Assembly (NCBI RefSeq): GCF_016862515.1
Contig: NZ_BONC01000039.1
Coordinates: forward strand, 1-64,000
Source: Asanoa iriomotensis
Lineage (GTDB): Bacteria; Actinomycetota; Actinomycetes; Mycobacteriales; Micromonosporaceae
Direction of reading: 5' to 3'
Length of the DNA stretch: 64,000 nt
Every line of letters starts with the position of its first letter. Positions within the stretch are counted from its first letter, which is position 1. Both the position numbers and the translations under genes were made by a program. Below are positions 44,262-54,379 of the stretch, piece by piece. Below the pieces are notes generated by a model. The model was given only the letters and a program-made list of their open reading frames with translations. It searched no databases and was not told where the DNA came from.

Positions 44262-45931
44262 GCACCGCGGTATTCCGTCGCCGCTCGCGGCGGCGGGCCG
44301 GGGTGTTTGAGGACGAAGGCGGCCAGGGCCGCCTGGAACTCCTGGCTGGCGAAGTCCGCGTCGATGCGGCGGAGCTCGCGGTCCTGTGTGGCCGCCAGCT
44401 CCGCCTCCGTCGGCAGCGGGCGCCAACGCTGGCGGTCGGCCCGCTTGCCGGTGTCGCGGTGGTTGACGGCGAACTCGTGCGTCCACTCGGTGAGGTCCTC
44501 GCCGGCCAGGCCCTCCGGGGCCAGGTAGTCGACGAGCCCCTGCCGGTGCGCCTGGTCCGCGCTGAGCGGCAGGCAGTCGTGCAGCAACGCCGACCGGGCC
44601 TCCTCGTCCGGCATCCGGGACGGCAGCGTCAGCGTGTGGAACTCCGAGCCGGTCAGGCCGCCCATGCCCACGTAGTGGTAGTTGAACGTGCGACCCGGCA
44701 CCGCCACCACGACGTCGCCGCAGAGTGACAGGAACGCGCCGCCCGCGCCGGCGTCGCCGTCGAGCAGGACCAGCACCGACACGCCGTCCCGGCGCGCCTG
44801 GAACAACGCCAGCCCCACCTTGTTGATCGCCCGGATGTTCGCGCGCGCCGACGCCACGACGCCGGCGGGTGCGCCGTACACGTGGTTGAGGTTGATGCCG
44901 TTGCCGAACGGGCCGGTCCCGCCGCCGCGCAGCACGATCTGGTCGACGTCGGTCCGGCGCGCCGCGGCGGTGACGGCGGACGCGACCGCGTGGCAGAAAC
45001 CCGTCGACCAGGCGCCGTTGTACGCGGCCGCGGTGATCACGGCAACCGACCCCCGCAGCGTCGTGGTCACGGGCCGGTAGGGGATCGGCGCGTCCTGCCA
45101 CGCGGACACCCGCCCGCCCAGCCACCACGCGGCCGGCTGCTTGAAACCGCGCGCCTTCACGTGACCGACCCACACGCTGTCGCGCAGCCCGTCGCCGCCG
45201 GCGGGACCGCACACCACCCGGACCGCGCTGTCGGGCAGCCAGGCCACGACCTCACCGGGCTCTCCCCGGGCCGGCCCGGCCGGGTGCACGTCGAAGACGC
45301 TCACGACCTCGCCGAGCAGTTCGGCACGCACACCGGGCGCACCGTCGCGCGCCGCGACCCGCCACACCACCTCCTCGGCCGCCAGCGACCAGTCCACCGT
45401 GGAGTCGCCCGCCCGGAGCACGTCGTTCCACCGTCCGAGCACGTCGGCGTGCGCGTAGTCGAGCGGCCGGGGCACCGGCGCGTCCAGCAGCCGCTCGAGC
45501 CCGCGCAGCAACGCACCCCTGTTGAGATGCGAGTAGATCCAGCTCTTCGTGGCAGGCCCGGTCGGGTAGCCGAACGTCGTCGTGTGCACGACGTCCCCGG
45601 TGTCCCACCCGTCGGCGGCCAGCAGCAGCGTCGTGCCGCCGAACCGCTCCCGGCGCCACCGGCCCCAGTCGATGGACGACGCACCGCGGTCACCCAGCCG
45701 CCCCGGGTGGTTGATCACCACCTTGCCGAACAGCTCGGCCGGCACCCGGGTGGTCAGCGTCGGCGCGAGGATGAGGTCGGGCGCGTACCAGAGGTCCGCG
45801 TCGAGCATCGCCGCCGGCGAGGTGGCGGGCTGGAAGGCGGTCTCGATGCCGCGGTCCCGCAGCCAGCAGTAGGCGGCCATCGTGGCGCCGCCGAAGGCGT
45901 TGGACATCAGCAGCACGCGTCGTGAGATCAC
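44192..45931 (-). CDS. HypX/HoxX-like protein (formyltransferase-like + enoyl-CoA hydratase-like domains)
   Basis: The 579-residue protein has an N-terminal formyltransferase-like half (VVINHPGRLGDRGASSIDWG, about 72-91) and a C-terminal crotonase-like half (about 270-520, with VLLDGDAGAGGAFLSLCGD). This order is that of HypX, which converts formyl-tetrahydrofolate to CO for the [NiFe]-hydrogenase active site under oxygen. No hydrogenase gene lies in the window, so the role is inferred from architecture. A related formyl or acyl transferase is possible. The tail runs 70 bases into the opposite propeller gene. Confidence 0.72.
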   Translation of the reverse strand: MISRRVLLMSNAFGGATMAAYCWLRDRGIETAFQPATSPAAMLDADLWYAPDLILAPTLTTRVPAELFGKVVINHPGRLGDRGASSIDWGRWRRERFGGTTLLLAADGWDTGDVVHTTTFGYPTGPATKSWIYSHLNRGALLRGLERLLDAPVPRPLDYAHADVLGRWNDVLRAGDSTVDWSLAAEEVVWRVAARDGAPGVRAELLGEVVSVFDVHPAGPARGEPGEVVAWLPDSAVRVVCGPAGGDGLRDSVWVGHVKARGFKQPAAWWLGGRVSAWQDAPIPYRPVTTTLRGSVAVITAAAYNGAWSTGFCHAVASAVTAAARRTDVDQIVLRGGGTGPFGNGINLNHVYGAPAGVVASARANIRAINKVGLALFQARRDGVSVLVLLDGDAGAGGAFLSLCGDVVVAVPGRTFNYHYVGMGGLTGSEFHTLTLPSRMPDEEARSALLHDCLPLSADQAHRQGLVDYLAPEGLAGEDLTEWTHEFAVNHRDTGKRADRQRWRPLPTEAELAATQDRELRRIDADFASQEFQAALAAFVLKHPGPPPRAATEYRGAYAGSSRIRNVSMPGSESWSVSA

Positions 45932-46058
45932 GCTCGATTAACTCCCACCTCTCGACACCCGCAACGGACCAAATGTCCCTCTGCCCACACCGGTTGCGCA
46001 GCGGTTCGGCCGAACCAACGTCTCGGCCCGGCCCGTTCGGGATGATGGCGGTTTGGGG

Positions 46059-46841
46059 GTGAGCGTGGTGGATCTCGGCCTGGCGGGGAAGACAGCGGTG
46101 GTCACCGGTGCGGGCAAGGGCATCGGCTTGGCGGTGACGAGGGCGCTGGCCGAGCAGGGAGCGCACGTCGTCGCCGGCTCGCGCACGGTCACAGCCGAAC
46201 TGGCCGCACTCGACCGCGTCTCGCCGTTCGCGCTCGACCTGGCGACGAACGACGGCGTGACCCGGCTGATGGCCGAGGCCGCGAACCGCGGTGGCGTCGA
46301 CGTCCTGGTCACGAACGTCGGCGCGACCCGCCCGCGCCCGGACGGCTTCGCGTCGATCACCGACGACGACTGGCTCGAGACACTGACGATCAACTTCATG
46401 TCGGCGGTACGCGCGACGCGCGCGGCGCTGCCCCAGTTGCTGGAGAAGCGGGGCGCGATCGTCACCGTCTGCTCGGTCAACGCGACCCTGCCGGACCCGC
46501 TGGTGATGGACTACTCCGCGGCCAAGGGCGCGCTGCTGAACTTCTGCAAGGCGTTGTCCAAGGAGGTCGGCCCGCGCGGCGTTCGCGTCAACACCGTCAG
46601 CCCCGGCCCGGTGGAGACCGACCTGTGGCTCGGCGAGCACGGCATGGCCCAGTCGGTGGGCGCGGCGACCGGTGCGGCGCCGGCGGACGTCCAGGCGGGC
46701 GCCGCGGCCCAGTCGGTGACGAACCGCTTCACCCACCCGCAAGAGGTAGCTGACCTGGTGGTCATGCTGGCCAGCGAGCGGGTGGCCAACATGACCGGCG
46801 CGGACCACATCATCGACGGCGGCCTGACCACCTCTTTGTAG
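46059..46841 (+). CDS. Short-chain dehydrogenase/reductase
   Basis: The 260-residue Rossmann enzyme has AVVTGAGKGIGLA (cofactor loop), LVTNVGATRP, the Ser of VTVCSVNA, YSAAKGALL (catalytic Tyr/Lys) and a C-terminal MTGADHIIDGGLT. It uses NAD(P)H on an unknown alcohol or ketone. Start is uncertain among GTG 46059, 46065 and 46068; a G-rich run lies just upstream. About 590 bases separate it from the exopolysaccharide operon. Confidence 0.9.
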   Translation: MSVVDLGLAGKTAVVTGAGKGIGLAVTRALAEQGAHVVAGSRTVTAELAALDRVSPFALDLATNDGVTRLMAEAANRGGVDVLVTNVGATRPRPDGFASITDDDWLETLTINFMSAVRATRAALPQLLEKRGAIVTVCSVNATLPDPLVMDYSAAKGALLNFCKALSKEVGPRGVRVNTVSPGPVETDLWLGEHGMAQSVGAATGAAPADVQAGAAAQSVTNRFTHPQEVADLVVMLASERVANMTGADHIIDGGLTTSL

Positions 46842-47427
46842 CCGCAGAGTCGAATCCCGTGCGCTGATTTCGAATGCAAGCGCGGTCATCGGCGTCACTG
46901 CGATGTATTCGCGGCGCGCACGTGCGAGTGAAAGCTCCACATCGGAGTTTTGGCTCCAAGCTCGGGAAAATCAGACGTGAACATGCGTCAATTCATCTGA
47001 CTCATCGCCCGCTCGAATGATCCTTTAGCCCGCCCGGGTGATCGTGGGCGAACGCAAGACTCCTTCGCGTTCTCAATTCTGATCTTTGAGTTTTGGCTGC
47101 CCGCAACGCTTTTATGGCTGATCAATTCCGCGATCATGTGAGCTGGGCCTATACACGGTCCGAAGTGGATTCGCCACCCCCGGATGTGCCTGAGTCCGGT
47201 GTGGAGAGTGCTCATTAACGGATCATGTCGGGCGGACCGGCCCATCGGCGAAGGCGATTGGGCACACGGCCGCAAATCTGCCGACGAACGGCCACACGCT
47301 CCGTCGGTTACCCGACTTTGATTAGCTGATCCTTAGGTGACTGATGCAACGCTTATCCGCGCCGCGGCATTCCGGTCGAATTCCGCGGCTGTTTGCGACC
47401 ACCCCTGTTGAAATTCCTGGAGTCACC
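46842..47427. other. Long AT-richer gene-free region upstream of the exopolysaccharide operon
   Basis: This stretch of nearly 590 bases has clearly lower GC than its neighbours and no convincing gene. A minus-strand frame at 46988-47275 lacks third-position GC bias and a ribosome-binding site. Weak features only: TATACA near 47151 and a small hairpin GACG-TGAACATG-CGTC near 46975. It probably holds the promoter and control sites of the operon. Confidence 0.6.
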
Positions 47428-49611
47428 ATGAGTGGGGTTACTGGTCAATCGGTCCATGGTCGATTGCTGCGCCTGTCGTCCGCCGTGTGCGTGGCGTTGC
47501 TGCTCACCGCGGGTGCGACGCCCGTCAAGGCGCAGCCGCCGGCCCGCGGGGACGGCCACGGGCACGGCGTCATCCGAGGTGAGGTCGCGCCTGTCCGCGG
47601 CAAACCCGGCAAACCGCTACCCAAGATGAAGGGCACGGTCACCCTCCAAAAGGGTCGGACCCTGCTGTCGCCGCTCAACAAGTCCACCGCCGCACCCAAG
47701 GCCGCCGCGGCCGCCGGCGCCGCGGCCCTCGCGGTCGTGCCGCCCAAGGTGCAGCTCCGGGCCCTCATCGTCGGCGTCGACGAGGCCGACTGGGGCGTGG
47801 CCACCTGGAAGCAGACCGTCGACCGCGTCGGCGCCGCCTACGACGTCCTGTACTCGAAGACCGCGCCCCTGTCCGCGGCCGACCTGGTGCGTCCCGACGG
47901 CGTGGGCAAGTACAACGCGATCCTGCTGACCAGCAGCATGCTGCTCTACGACGCTGGCGGCGGCAGCTTCCTGTCCGGCCTCGACGCCAACGAGTGGAAC
48001 ACCCTCTGGGCCTACGAGCGCGACTTCGCCGTGCGCCAGGCCACGCTCTACACGAGCTACGGCACCTGGCCCGAGAACTACTGCCTCAACGCGTCGAGTG
48101 AGACCTCCGTCGGTGACACCCCGCTGAACGCCACCCTTCCGGCGGCCGGCCAGGCGCTCTTCGACGACCTCAAGACGACCGCCGTCGTCAAGATCCAGCA
48201 GTCCTATGTCTACAAGACGCGGATCGCCGCGGGCTGCAGCGCGAGCTCGATCCTGCAGAGCGGCGCCGACATCCTCGGCGTTCAGACGACGTCGACCGAC
48301 GGCCGTGAGCGCGCGGCGCTGACGTTCACGTCCAACCAATACCTGATGCAGACCAACCTGCTGGCGTACGGCCTGTTCCGCTGGGCCAGCCGCGGCCTCT
48401 ACCTCGGTGACCAGCGGCACTACCTCGAGGTCGACATCGACGACTGGTTCAACACGGCCGACCACTACACGCTGCCGAACGGCACCATCGACAGCGACCC
48501 CGGCTACCAGGTGACCGGCCACGACGCCTACAACCTGCGGCAGCGGATGAACAACCTGCGCTCCTGGTTCCCGCTGGCCAACCAGTTCACGTTCAACCTG
48601 GCCTACAACGGCGCCGACGCCGACATGACCGCCGGCACGGGCTGCAGCCCCAACGGCGGCATCGAGACGTTGACCGCCACCAGCCGGTGCCTGCGCAACT
48701 ACTTCCGGTGGATCAACCACACGTACACCCACCAGGAGATGAACGCCAACACGTACGCCGAGGCCGCGGCCGAGATCACCCAGAACCGCACGGCGGCGAC
48801 CCAGCTCTGGCTGACGCAGCCGAACACCGTCCTCAAGACGGGTGAATACTCGGGCCTCGGCGTCTACAACCCGGACCCGAACAACGACATCGACCCGCCG
48901 ACCGACTTCGGCCTCGGTGCGTCGAACGTCAACTTCCTGCAGGCCGCGAAGGACAACGGCGTCCAGTACGTCCACGGCAACATGTCGTTCGCGAGCCACG
49001 TGCCGTCGTGCTTCAACTGCGGCATCGACCACCCGCTCGAGCCGAGCATCATGATCGTGCCGGACTGGCCGACGAACATCGCCTACCACACGACCACGCC
49101 GGACGAGCAGACCCACTTCTACAACTCGTTCTACGGCCCGAACGGCAAGTTCCCGTTCTTCCCGGTCAACCAGACGTACGCGCAGATGCGGGACTTCGAG
49201 ACCAACGTGGCGCTCAACCACGTGGCCACCGGCTCGATCTACGCGCACACGTTCCACATCGCCAACGTCAAGGACTACGGCGCGGGCGAGACCCTGGTCA
49301 CCGACTGGACGTACACGGTGATGCAGAAGTACTCCGCGCTCTACAAGGTGCCGCTGCTCGGGCCCGACTGGGTCAACCTCGCGGGCACCGTGAAGAACCG
49401 GACCCGGCACATGTCGCTGAAGTCGGCGGGCGCGAACGCCGTCTACGATCCGGCGACCGGCACCATCGAGGTCAGCTCGCCGACCGCCGGCCCGCTGATC
49501 GTCACCGGAGCCACCGCGGCCGGTTACGTCTCGTACGGCGCCGAGCGCACCTCGACGCTGACGATGACCGCCGGCGGCACCGTCACGGTTCCGGCGAGTC
49601 CGCGGTCATGA
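47428..49611 (+). CDS. Secreted Agd3-like polysaccharide deacetylase (CBM87-CE18 type)
   Basis: The 727-residue protein begins with a signal peptide (LRLSSAVCVALLLTAGATP). A linker leads to a CBM87-like domain (about 104-300, with QLRALIVGVDEADWGVATWK) and a deacetylase domain (about 330-650) whose metal ligands are visible: D336-I-D338-D339 and H431-TYT-H435. Agd3 of Aspergillus removes acetyl groups from galactosaminogalactan; PelA does so for Pel. ATG at 47428 is chosen since GGAGTCACC precedes it; an earlier ATG at 47344 adds 28 unlikely residues. Its stop overlaps the GT4 start (ATGA). Confidence 0.82.
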   Translation: MSGVTGQSVHGRLLRLSSAVCVALLLTAGATPVKAQPPARGDGHGHGVIRGEVAPVRGKPGKPLPKMKGTVTLQKGRTLLSPLNKSTAAPKAAAAAGAAALAVVPPKVQLRALIVGVDEADWGVATWKQTVDRVGAAYDVLYSKTAPLSAADLVRPDGVGKYNAILLTSSMLLYDAGGGSFLSGLDANEWNTLWAYERDFAVRQATLYTSYGTWPENYCLNASSETSVGDTPLNATLPAAGQALFDDLKTTAVVKIQQSYVYKTRIAAGCSASSILQSGADILGVQTTSTDGRERAALTFTSNQYLMQTNLLAYGLFRWASRGLYLGDQRHYLEVDIDDWFNTADHYTLPNGTIDSDPGYQVTGHDAYNLRQRMNNLRSWFPLANQFTFNLAYNGADADMTAGTGCSPNGGIETLTATSRCLRNYFRWINHTYTHQEMNANTYAEAAAEITQNRTAATQLWLTQPNTVLKTGEYSGLGVYNPDPNNDIDPPTDFGLGASNVNFLQAAKDNGVQYVHGNMSFASHVPSCFNCGIDHPLEPSIMIVPDWPTNIAYHTTTPDEQTHFYNSFYGPNGKFPFFPVNQTYAQMRDFETNVALNHVATGSIYAHTFHIANVKDYGAGETLVTDWTYTVMQKYSALYKVPLLGPDWVNLAGTVKNRTRHMSLKSAGANAVYDPATGTIEVSSPTAGPLIVTGATAAGYVSYGAERTSTLTMTAGGTVTVPASPRS

Positions 49612-51233
49612 AGGTAGCGCTGGTGTCGGAGGGCACCTACCCGTACGCGATGGGTGGCGTCAGCGTCTGGTGTGACCAGCTGATGCGCGGTCTCTCCGAC
49701 TACCGGTGGGAGATGGTGGCACTCACCGTCGACGGCTCCGAACGGGCACTGTGGAGGTTCCCCGAGAACCTCGACCGCCTGATCTCGATTCCGTTGTGGG
49801 CCCCCGGCGGCGGTCGCCGCCGGGGCGCCCCGCCCGCCGAGTTCACCGAGCCGTACGGGGATTTCCTGCTCAGCCTCGTCAGCTCGCTGGACCCGCGGCC
49901 CGACCGGGCGGCCCGCGAGCGCGTGCGTTTCATGGGCGCGCTCGCCGGGCTGCACCGCTACGCGTCGTCCGGCGGCGACCTGTCGCAGGCGATGATGTCC
50001 AACCTGGCGCTGGCGATGATGATGGACGCCTGGCAGGCCATCCACGCCGACGGGCTGACGCTGGCCGACGCCACGCAGGCCGCCTGGTTGCTGGAGCACA
50101 TGCTCCGGCCGCTCTCGGCGCCGGCGGTGGAGGCCGACGTCGTCCACGCGTCCATGAACGGGCTGTCGATGCTGGTCGGCCTGGTCGCCAAGTGGACGCA
50201 CGGCACGCCGCTGCTCCTCTCCGAGCACGGCATCTACCTGCGCGAGCGCTACATCTCGTTCCTCGAGGAGGACACGCCGCACCCGGTGAAGGTGCTGGTC
50301 CTCAATTTCTTCCGGTGCCTGGCCGGCGGGGCCTACATGGCCTGCGACGCCCTGGCACCACACTCCGGCTACAACCGGCGCTGGCAGCTGCGCAACGGGG
50401 CCGACCCCGATCGCATGTGGACGATGTACAACGGCGTCGCACCCGAGTCGTTCCCGCCCGCGCTCGAAGAGCCGGCGGAGCCGACGATCGTGTTCGCCGG
50501 CCGGATCGACCCGCTCAAGGACCTGCACACCCTGATCCGGGCGTTCGCCGTCGTGCGGGAGAAGCTGCCGGACGCGCGGCTGCGCATGTTCGGCGGCACC
50601 CCGCACGGCAACGAGGCCTACCGCGACAGCTGCCTGGCCCTGATCGAGGAGCTCGGCCTGTCCGGCGCCGCCGTGCTGGAGGGCCGCATCGACGACATGG
50701 TCGAGGCCTACCACAGCGGCAGCATCGTGGCGCTGACCAGCATCTCCGAGGGTTTCCCGTACACCGTGGTGGAGGCGATGGCGTGTGGGCGCGCCGTCGT
50801 CTGCACCAACGTCGGCGGTGTGTCCGAGGCGGTCGGTGACGCCGGGTTCGTGGTCGCGCCCCGCGACCACGTCGCCGTCGCCGAGGCCTGCGTCCGGCTG
50901 CTCGACGACGAGAAGCTGCGCCACGAGCTGGCCGCCAAGGCCCGCGACCGGGTGCTCGAGCGGTTCACCCTGGCCCAGTCGCTCGACGCGTACCGCAACC
51001 TCTACGAGCGACTCTCCAACCCGGAGCTCACCGCCGAGCCGGCCGAGGCACCCGCGGACGTCGTGTACGTCGGCCGCGTGACCGTCTCCCGCTTCGTCGG
51101 CCGGGTCGCCAAGGAGATCGCCGACCGGCCGGCCCCCGAGGCCGACAAGGTCTACGTGGGTCGTGCCGCGATCGAGCGGTACGTCGGCCGCGTCGCACAG
51201 GACTCCATCGAATCCGAGGAGCGGGCCGCATGA
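49608..51233 (+). CDS. PelF-like GT4 glycosyltransferase
   Basis: The 541-residue cytosolic enzyme opens VALVSEGTYPYAMGGVSVW, very like PelF, and has LLLSEHGIYLRER, IVFAGRIDPLKDLHTLIRAF and the GT4 motif EGFPYTVVEAMACG with both catalytic-region Glu residues. PelF polymerises UDP-GlcNAc/GalNAc sugars. The last 75 residues are not GT: two similar blocks around VVYVGRVTVSRFVGRV and KVYVGRAAIERYVGRV. Start and stop overlap both neighbours by four bases. Confidence 0.88.
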   Translation: MKVALVSEGTYPYAMGGVSVWCDQLMRGLSDYRWEMVALTVDGSERALWRFPENLDRLISIPLWAPGGGRRRGAPPAEFTEPYGDFLLSLVSSLDPRPDRAARERVRFMGALAGLHRYASSGGDLSQAMMSNLALAMMMDAWQAIHADGLTLADATQAAWLLEHMLRPLSAPAVEADVVHASMNGLSMLVGLVAKWTHGTPLLLSEHGIYLRERYISFLEEDTPHPVKVLVLNFFRCLAGGAYMACDALAPHSGYNRRWQLRNGADPDRMWTMYNGVAPESFPPALEEPAEPTIVFAGRIDPLKDLHTLIRAFAVVREKLPDARLRMFGGTPHGNEAYRDSCLALIEELGLSGAAVLEGRIDDMVEAYHSGSIVALTSISEGFPYTVVEAMACGRAVVCTNVGGVSEAVGDAGFVVAPRDHVAVAEACVRLLDDEKLRHELAAKARDRVLERFTLAQSLDAYRNLYERLSNPELTAEPAEAPADVVYVGRVTVSRFVGRVAKEIADRPAPEADKVYVGRAAIERYVGRVAQDSIESEERAA

Positions 51234-52738
51234 CCCTCACCGCGGGCCACTCCCGCGCCCCCATCATGGCCGCCGCCCGATCGGTGGCGGCCGACGCGAC
51301 CATCGCCATCACCTCGAGCATGGTCGCGACCGGGGAGCCCGGCACCCGGGCACCGTCCGGTGACCCGCTCGACGCCCTCGTCGACCGGGTCCGTGAGATG
51401 GCCAACCAGGCCGTCGACTCCCTCCAGGTGGCGGCGCTGCTCGAGGCCGACGGGGTGACCGACCGCGCGGCCCGGGCGGTGTTCGGCTACACCGACGTGT
51501 TCGACCTCGCCGACGCGGTGTTCCGCCGCGCCGGCGGGGGTGTGCGCCGGCTCCGGCCGGTCGGCCCGCCGGTCCGCGACCCCGCGCGGGCCACGCGGGA
51601 GATCGCACACGGACCCCTCTACCTCCTGCCCGGTGCGCTGTTCCCGGCCGTCGCCGCGGTCATCGCACCCCAACCCCTGCTGGTCTCCCTCGTGGTGGCC
51701 GGCGCGCTCGGCTGGGTCTGGGCGGCCGGGGCGACCTGGCTCGCCTACCAGTGCCTCAACGTCGACGACCAGCGGACCGCCGGGCGGGTGCTCGCGTGGT
51801 CCACCGTGCTCGGTCTGGTGGTGGCCGGGCTCGCCGGCGTCGGCGTGACGATGGCAGTCGGCGGCGGGCTCGTCGCGGCAGCCCTCGTGCTGGGCGTCAT
51901 GGCGTACCAGATGGCCAGCACCGTCCTGGTCTTCTACCGCCTGGAAGCGTGGCTGGCGGTGCTGATCGCGCCGGCCGCCGCCGTCGGCGTCGCGTACGTC
52001 CTCGAGGAGGTCGTGCTCGCCGCGGCGCTCGCCGCCGTCGCGGTCTGCGTCACCGCCGCGCTGTGCTTCGGCGTCTGGCGGGCGTGGCGGGCCGGCGCGG
52101 GCCGCACGATCTCCGTCGTCGGCGGTGTGCGCGGCCTGTTCCGCGGTCGGTTCGGCGCACTGACCTGGATCCTGCTCTACAACGTCCTCGCGGCGGCGTT
52201 CCTGCTCCACGCCCAGATTCCCTACCTGTTGTCGCAGGTGAACGTCGTCGTGGTGGGCCTCGCGCTCATCGTGACGATGGGCGTGGTGGAGTGGCGGGCG
52301 CGGCGCTTCACCGAGGAGTCCCGTCGGCTGCTCACCCGGGTGCGCTACCCGCGCGAGTTCCACCGCCGGGTCTGGTTCCTGCTCGCCGGCAACGTGGTCG
52401 CTTGTTGGCTGACCACGGCCGTGTTCTCCGTCGCCGTCACCTGGCTGCTGTGGACACTCGACCGGCTCACCCCTGCCGTCCTCGCGATGGCCGGCGCTCA
52501 GGTGGTGATGGCCGGCGCTTATCTCACGGCCTTCGTGCTCGCCAACCACCTGCGCTACGGGTGGCTGTGCGGCGGCCTCGCGGTGGCCCTGGCGGCCAGC
52601 CTGGGCGCGTCGCACGTGATCGGGGCGTCCGCCGACGTCCCGACGACCGCTTTCTACCTGGGCAGCACCGTACTGCTGCAGATCCTCCTGTTCGCGGGTC
52701 TGGCGCCGGTGCTGGGTCAGGTCTCCCGATACCGATGA
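51230..52738 (+). CDS. Polytopic membrane protein of the exopolysaccharide operon
   Basis: The 502-residue protein has a cytosolic N-terminus of about 130 residues, with a small helical module ([20 protein letters not shown]), then about 10-11 membrane helices to the end. By place it corresponds to PelG, the inner-membrane partner of PelF in Pel systems, but I cannot confirm homology by eye. It is probably the export or flipping channel for the polymer made by the GT4. It overlaps the GT4 gene by four bases. Confidence 0.72.
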   Translation: MTLTAGHSRAPIMAAARSVAADATIAITSSMVATGEPGTRAPSGDPLDALVDRVREMANQAVDSLQVAALLEADGVTDRAARAVFGYTDVFDLADAVFRRAGGGVRRLRPVGPPVRDPARATREIAHGPLYLLPGALFPAVAAVIAPQPLLVSLVVAGALGWVWAAGATWLAYQCLNVDDQRTAGRVLAWSTVLGLVVAGLAGVGVTMAVGGGLVAAALVLGVMAYQMASTVLVFYRLEAWLAVLIAPAAAVGVAYVLEEVVLAAALAAVAVCVTAALCFGVWRAWRAGAGRTISVVGGVRGLFRGRFGALTWILLYNVLAAAFLLHAQIPYLLSQVNVVVVGLALIVTMGVVEWRARRFTEESRRLLTRVRYPREFHRRVWFLLAGNVVACWLTTAVFSVAVTWLLWTLDRLTPAVLAMAGAQVVMAGAYLTAFVLANHLRYGWLCGGLAVALAASLGASHVIGASADVPTTAFYLGSTVLLQILLFAGLAPVLGQVSRYR

Positions 52739-52755
52739 CCTTTGGGGGGACAGAC

Positions 52756-53487
52756 ATGCACGCGGTGATCCTTGCGGGTGGCAAGGGTGTGCGGCTACGG
52801 CCGTACACCACGGCACTCCCGAAGCCACTGGTGCCGATCGGCGACCGCTACGCGATCCTGGAGATCATCCTGCAACAGCTCGCGGACCAGGGCTTCCGCT
52901 CCGTGACCATTGCCATCAACCATCTCGGTGAGCTCATCCGCGCGTTCGTCGCGGACGGGGCGCGCTGGGGCCTGCGGATCGACTACGTCGAGGAGACCGT
53001 TCCACTGTCGACGGTCGGACCGCTGTTCGGCATGACCGACCGACTACCCGAGCAGTTCCTGGTGATGAACGGCGACGTGCTCACCGACCTCGACTACCGG
53101 GACCTGATCGCCCGCCACACGCTCTCCGGCGCACCGCTGACGGTGGCGACGTTCACCCGCACCGTGAAGATCGATTTTGGCGTGCTGGGCCTCGAGAGCG
53201 GCCGGATCGTCGGGTTCACCGAGAAGCCGACCTACCGCTACCCGGTCAGCATGGGCGTCTACGGGATGTCCCGCAAGACGCTCACGCCGTACCCGGAAGG
53301 CCTGGCGTTCGGCTTCGACCAGCTCATCACCGACCTGATGAACCAGGGCGCGTTCCCGTCGACGTACGCGTTCGACGGCTTCTGGCTCGACATCGGGCGG
53401 CCCGAGGACTACGACGAGGCCAACCGCACGTTCGGCGAGCTCGAGCCGATGCTGCTCCCGTCGCGCACCCGGGCGGCCGCCGCATGA
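52756..53487 (+). CDS. NDP-sugar nucleotidyltransferase
   Basis: The 243-residue enzyme has the sugar-nucleotidyltransferase signature [34 protein letters not shown] and the C-terminal [18 protein letters not shown] (parts). It activates a sugar 1-phosphate to an NDP-sugar for the operon's polymer. Length is at the short, catalytic-domain-only end. GGGGGGA precedes the ATG; the stop overlaps the next start (ATGA). Confidence 0.92.
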   Translation: MHAVILAGGKGVRLRPYTTALPKPLVPIGDRYAILEIILQQLADQGFRSVTIAINHLGELIRAFVADGARWGLRIDYVEETVPLSTVGPLFGMTDRLPEQFLVMNGDVLTDLDYRDLIARHTLSGAPLTVATFTRTVKIDFGVLGLESGRIVGFTEKPTYRYPVSMGVYGMSRKTLTPYPEGLAFGFDQLITDLMNQGAFPSTYAFDGFWLDIGRPEDYDEANRTFGELEPMLLPSRTRAAAA

Positions 53488-54377
53488 GGGTGCTGCTCTT
53501 CGGTGCGTCCGGGTTCCTCGGCGGGCACGTCCGCCGCGTGCTCGCCGCCGACCCGCGGGTGGACGAGGTCGACTGCCCGGGCCGGGCCCGGCACGACCTG
53601 GTCGAGGGCGGCGTCGACGCGCTCACCGACCTGATCCGCTCGGTCCGGCCGGACGCGGTGGTCAACTGCACGGGCCGGCTCAGCGGCACGGGCCACGACC
53701 TGACCGTGGCCAACACGCTGGTCACCGCGAAGCTGGTCGAGGCCGTCGCCACGGCCGCACCCGGCGCGCGGCTGGTCCGGCTCGGCTCGGCCAGCGAGTA
53801 CGGCGTGGTGCCGCACGGCGTCGCGGTGGCCGAGACCGACCCGTGCGAACCGGTCAGCGAGTACGGCGTGACCCACCTCGCCGCGACCCGCCTGCTCGGC
53901 CTCGCCACGGCCGCCGGCCGGGTCGACGGCGTGACGATGCGGGTGTTCAACCCGGTCGGCGCCGGCATGCACCCGGACAACCTGCTCGGCCGGGCCGCCG
54001 CCCTGATCCACGGTGCCGCCCGCGACGGCGTCGACCACGTCACGCTGGCGTCGCTCGGCGCGTACCGCGACTTCGTCGACGTCCGCGACGCGGCCGCGGC
54101 CGTGGCGGCCGCGGTGACCGTGGTCGACCCGGTCGACCGGGTGTTCAACGTCGCCAGCGGCACGGCGGTCACCTGCCGTGAGGCGATCGACGTGCTGGTC
54201 AAGGTGTCGGGCTGGGCGGGGGAGATCCGCGAGCGCGGCCTCGGGCCGGCCCGCTCGATCGCCGTCGACTGGATGCTCGGCGACATCTCCCGTTCCACGG
54301 CCGTCCTCGGCTGGCAACCGGCACACACCCTCGGCGACGCGCTGTCGGACGTGTGGGCCGGGGTCGGCGGTAATTGA
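53484..54377 (+). CDS. NAD(P)-dependent sugar epimerase/reductase
   Basis: The 297-residue extended SDR has [23 protein letters not shown] with the SDR Ser, and catalytic YGVTHLAA Tyr (Lys position is His, so the YxxxK Lys is missing). It resembles NDP-4-keto-sugar reductases or 4-epimerases. The altered catalytic pair makes its exact reaction uncertain. It lies between the nucleotidyltransferase and a GH114 lipoprotein and overlaps the former by four bases. Confidence 0.85.
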   Translation: MRVLLFGASGFLGGHVRRVLAADPRVDEVDCPGRARHDLVEGGVDALTDLIRSVRPDAVVNCTGRLSGTGHDLTVANTLVTAKLVEAVATAAPGARLVRLGSASEYGVVPHGVAVAETDPCEPVSEYGVTHLAATRLLGLATAAGRVDGVTMRVFNPVGAGMHPDNLLGRAAALIHGAARDGVDHVTLASLGAYRDFVDVRDAAAAVAAAVTVVDPVDRVFNVASGTAVTCREAIDVLVKVSGWAGEIRERGLGPARSIAVDWMLGDISRSTAVLGWQPAHTLGDALSDVWAGVGGN

Positions 54378-54379
54378 AC

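Noticed and set aside
46988-47275. 95-residue minus-strand frame in the AT-rich region
   Set aside because: No third-position GC bias, no ribosome-binding site and no recognisable features.
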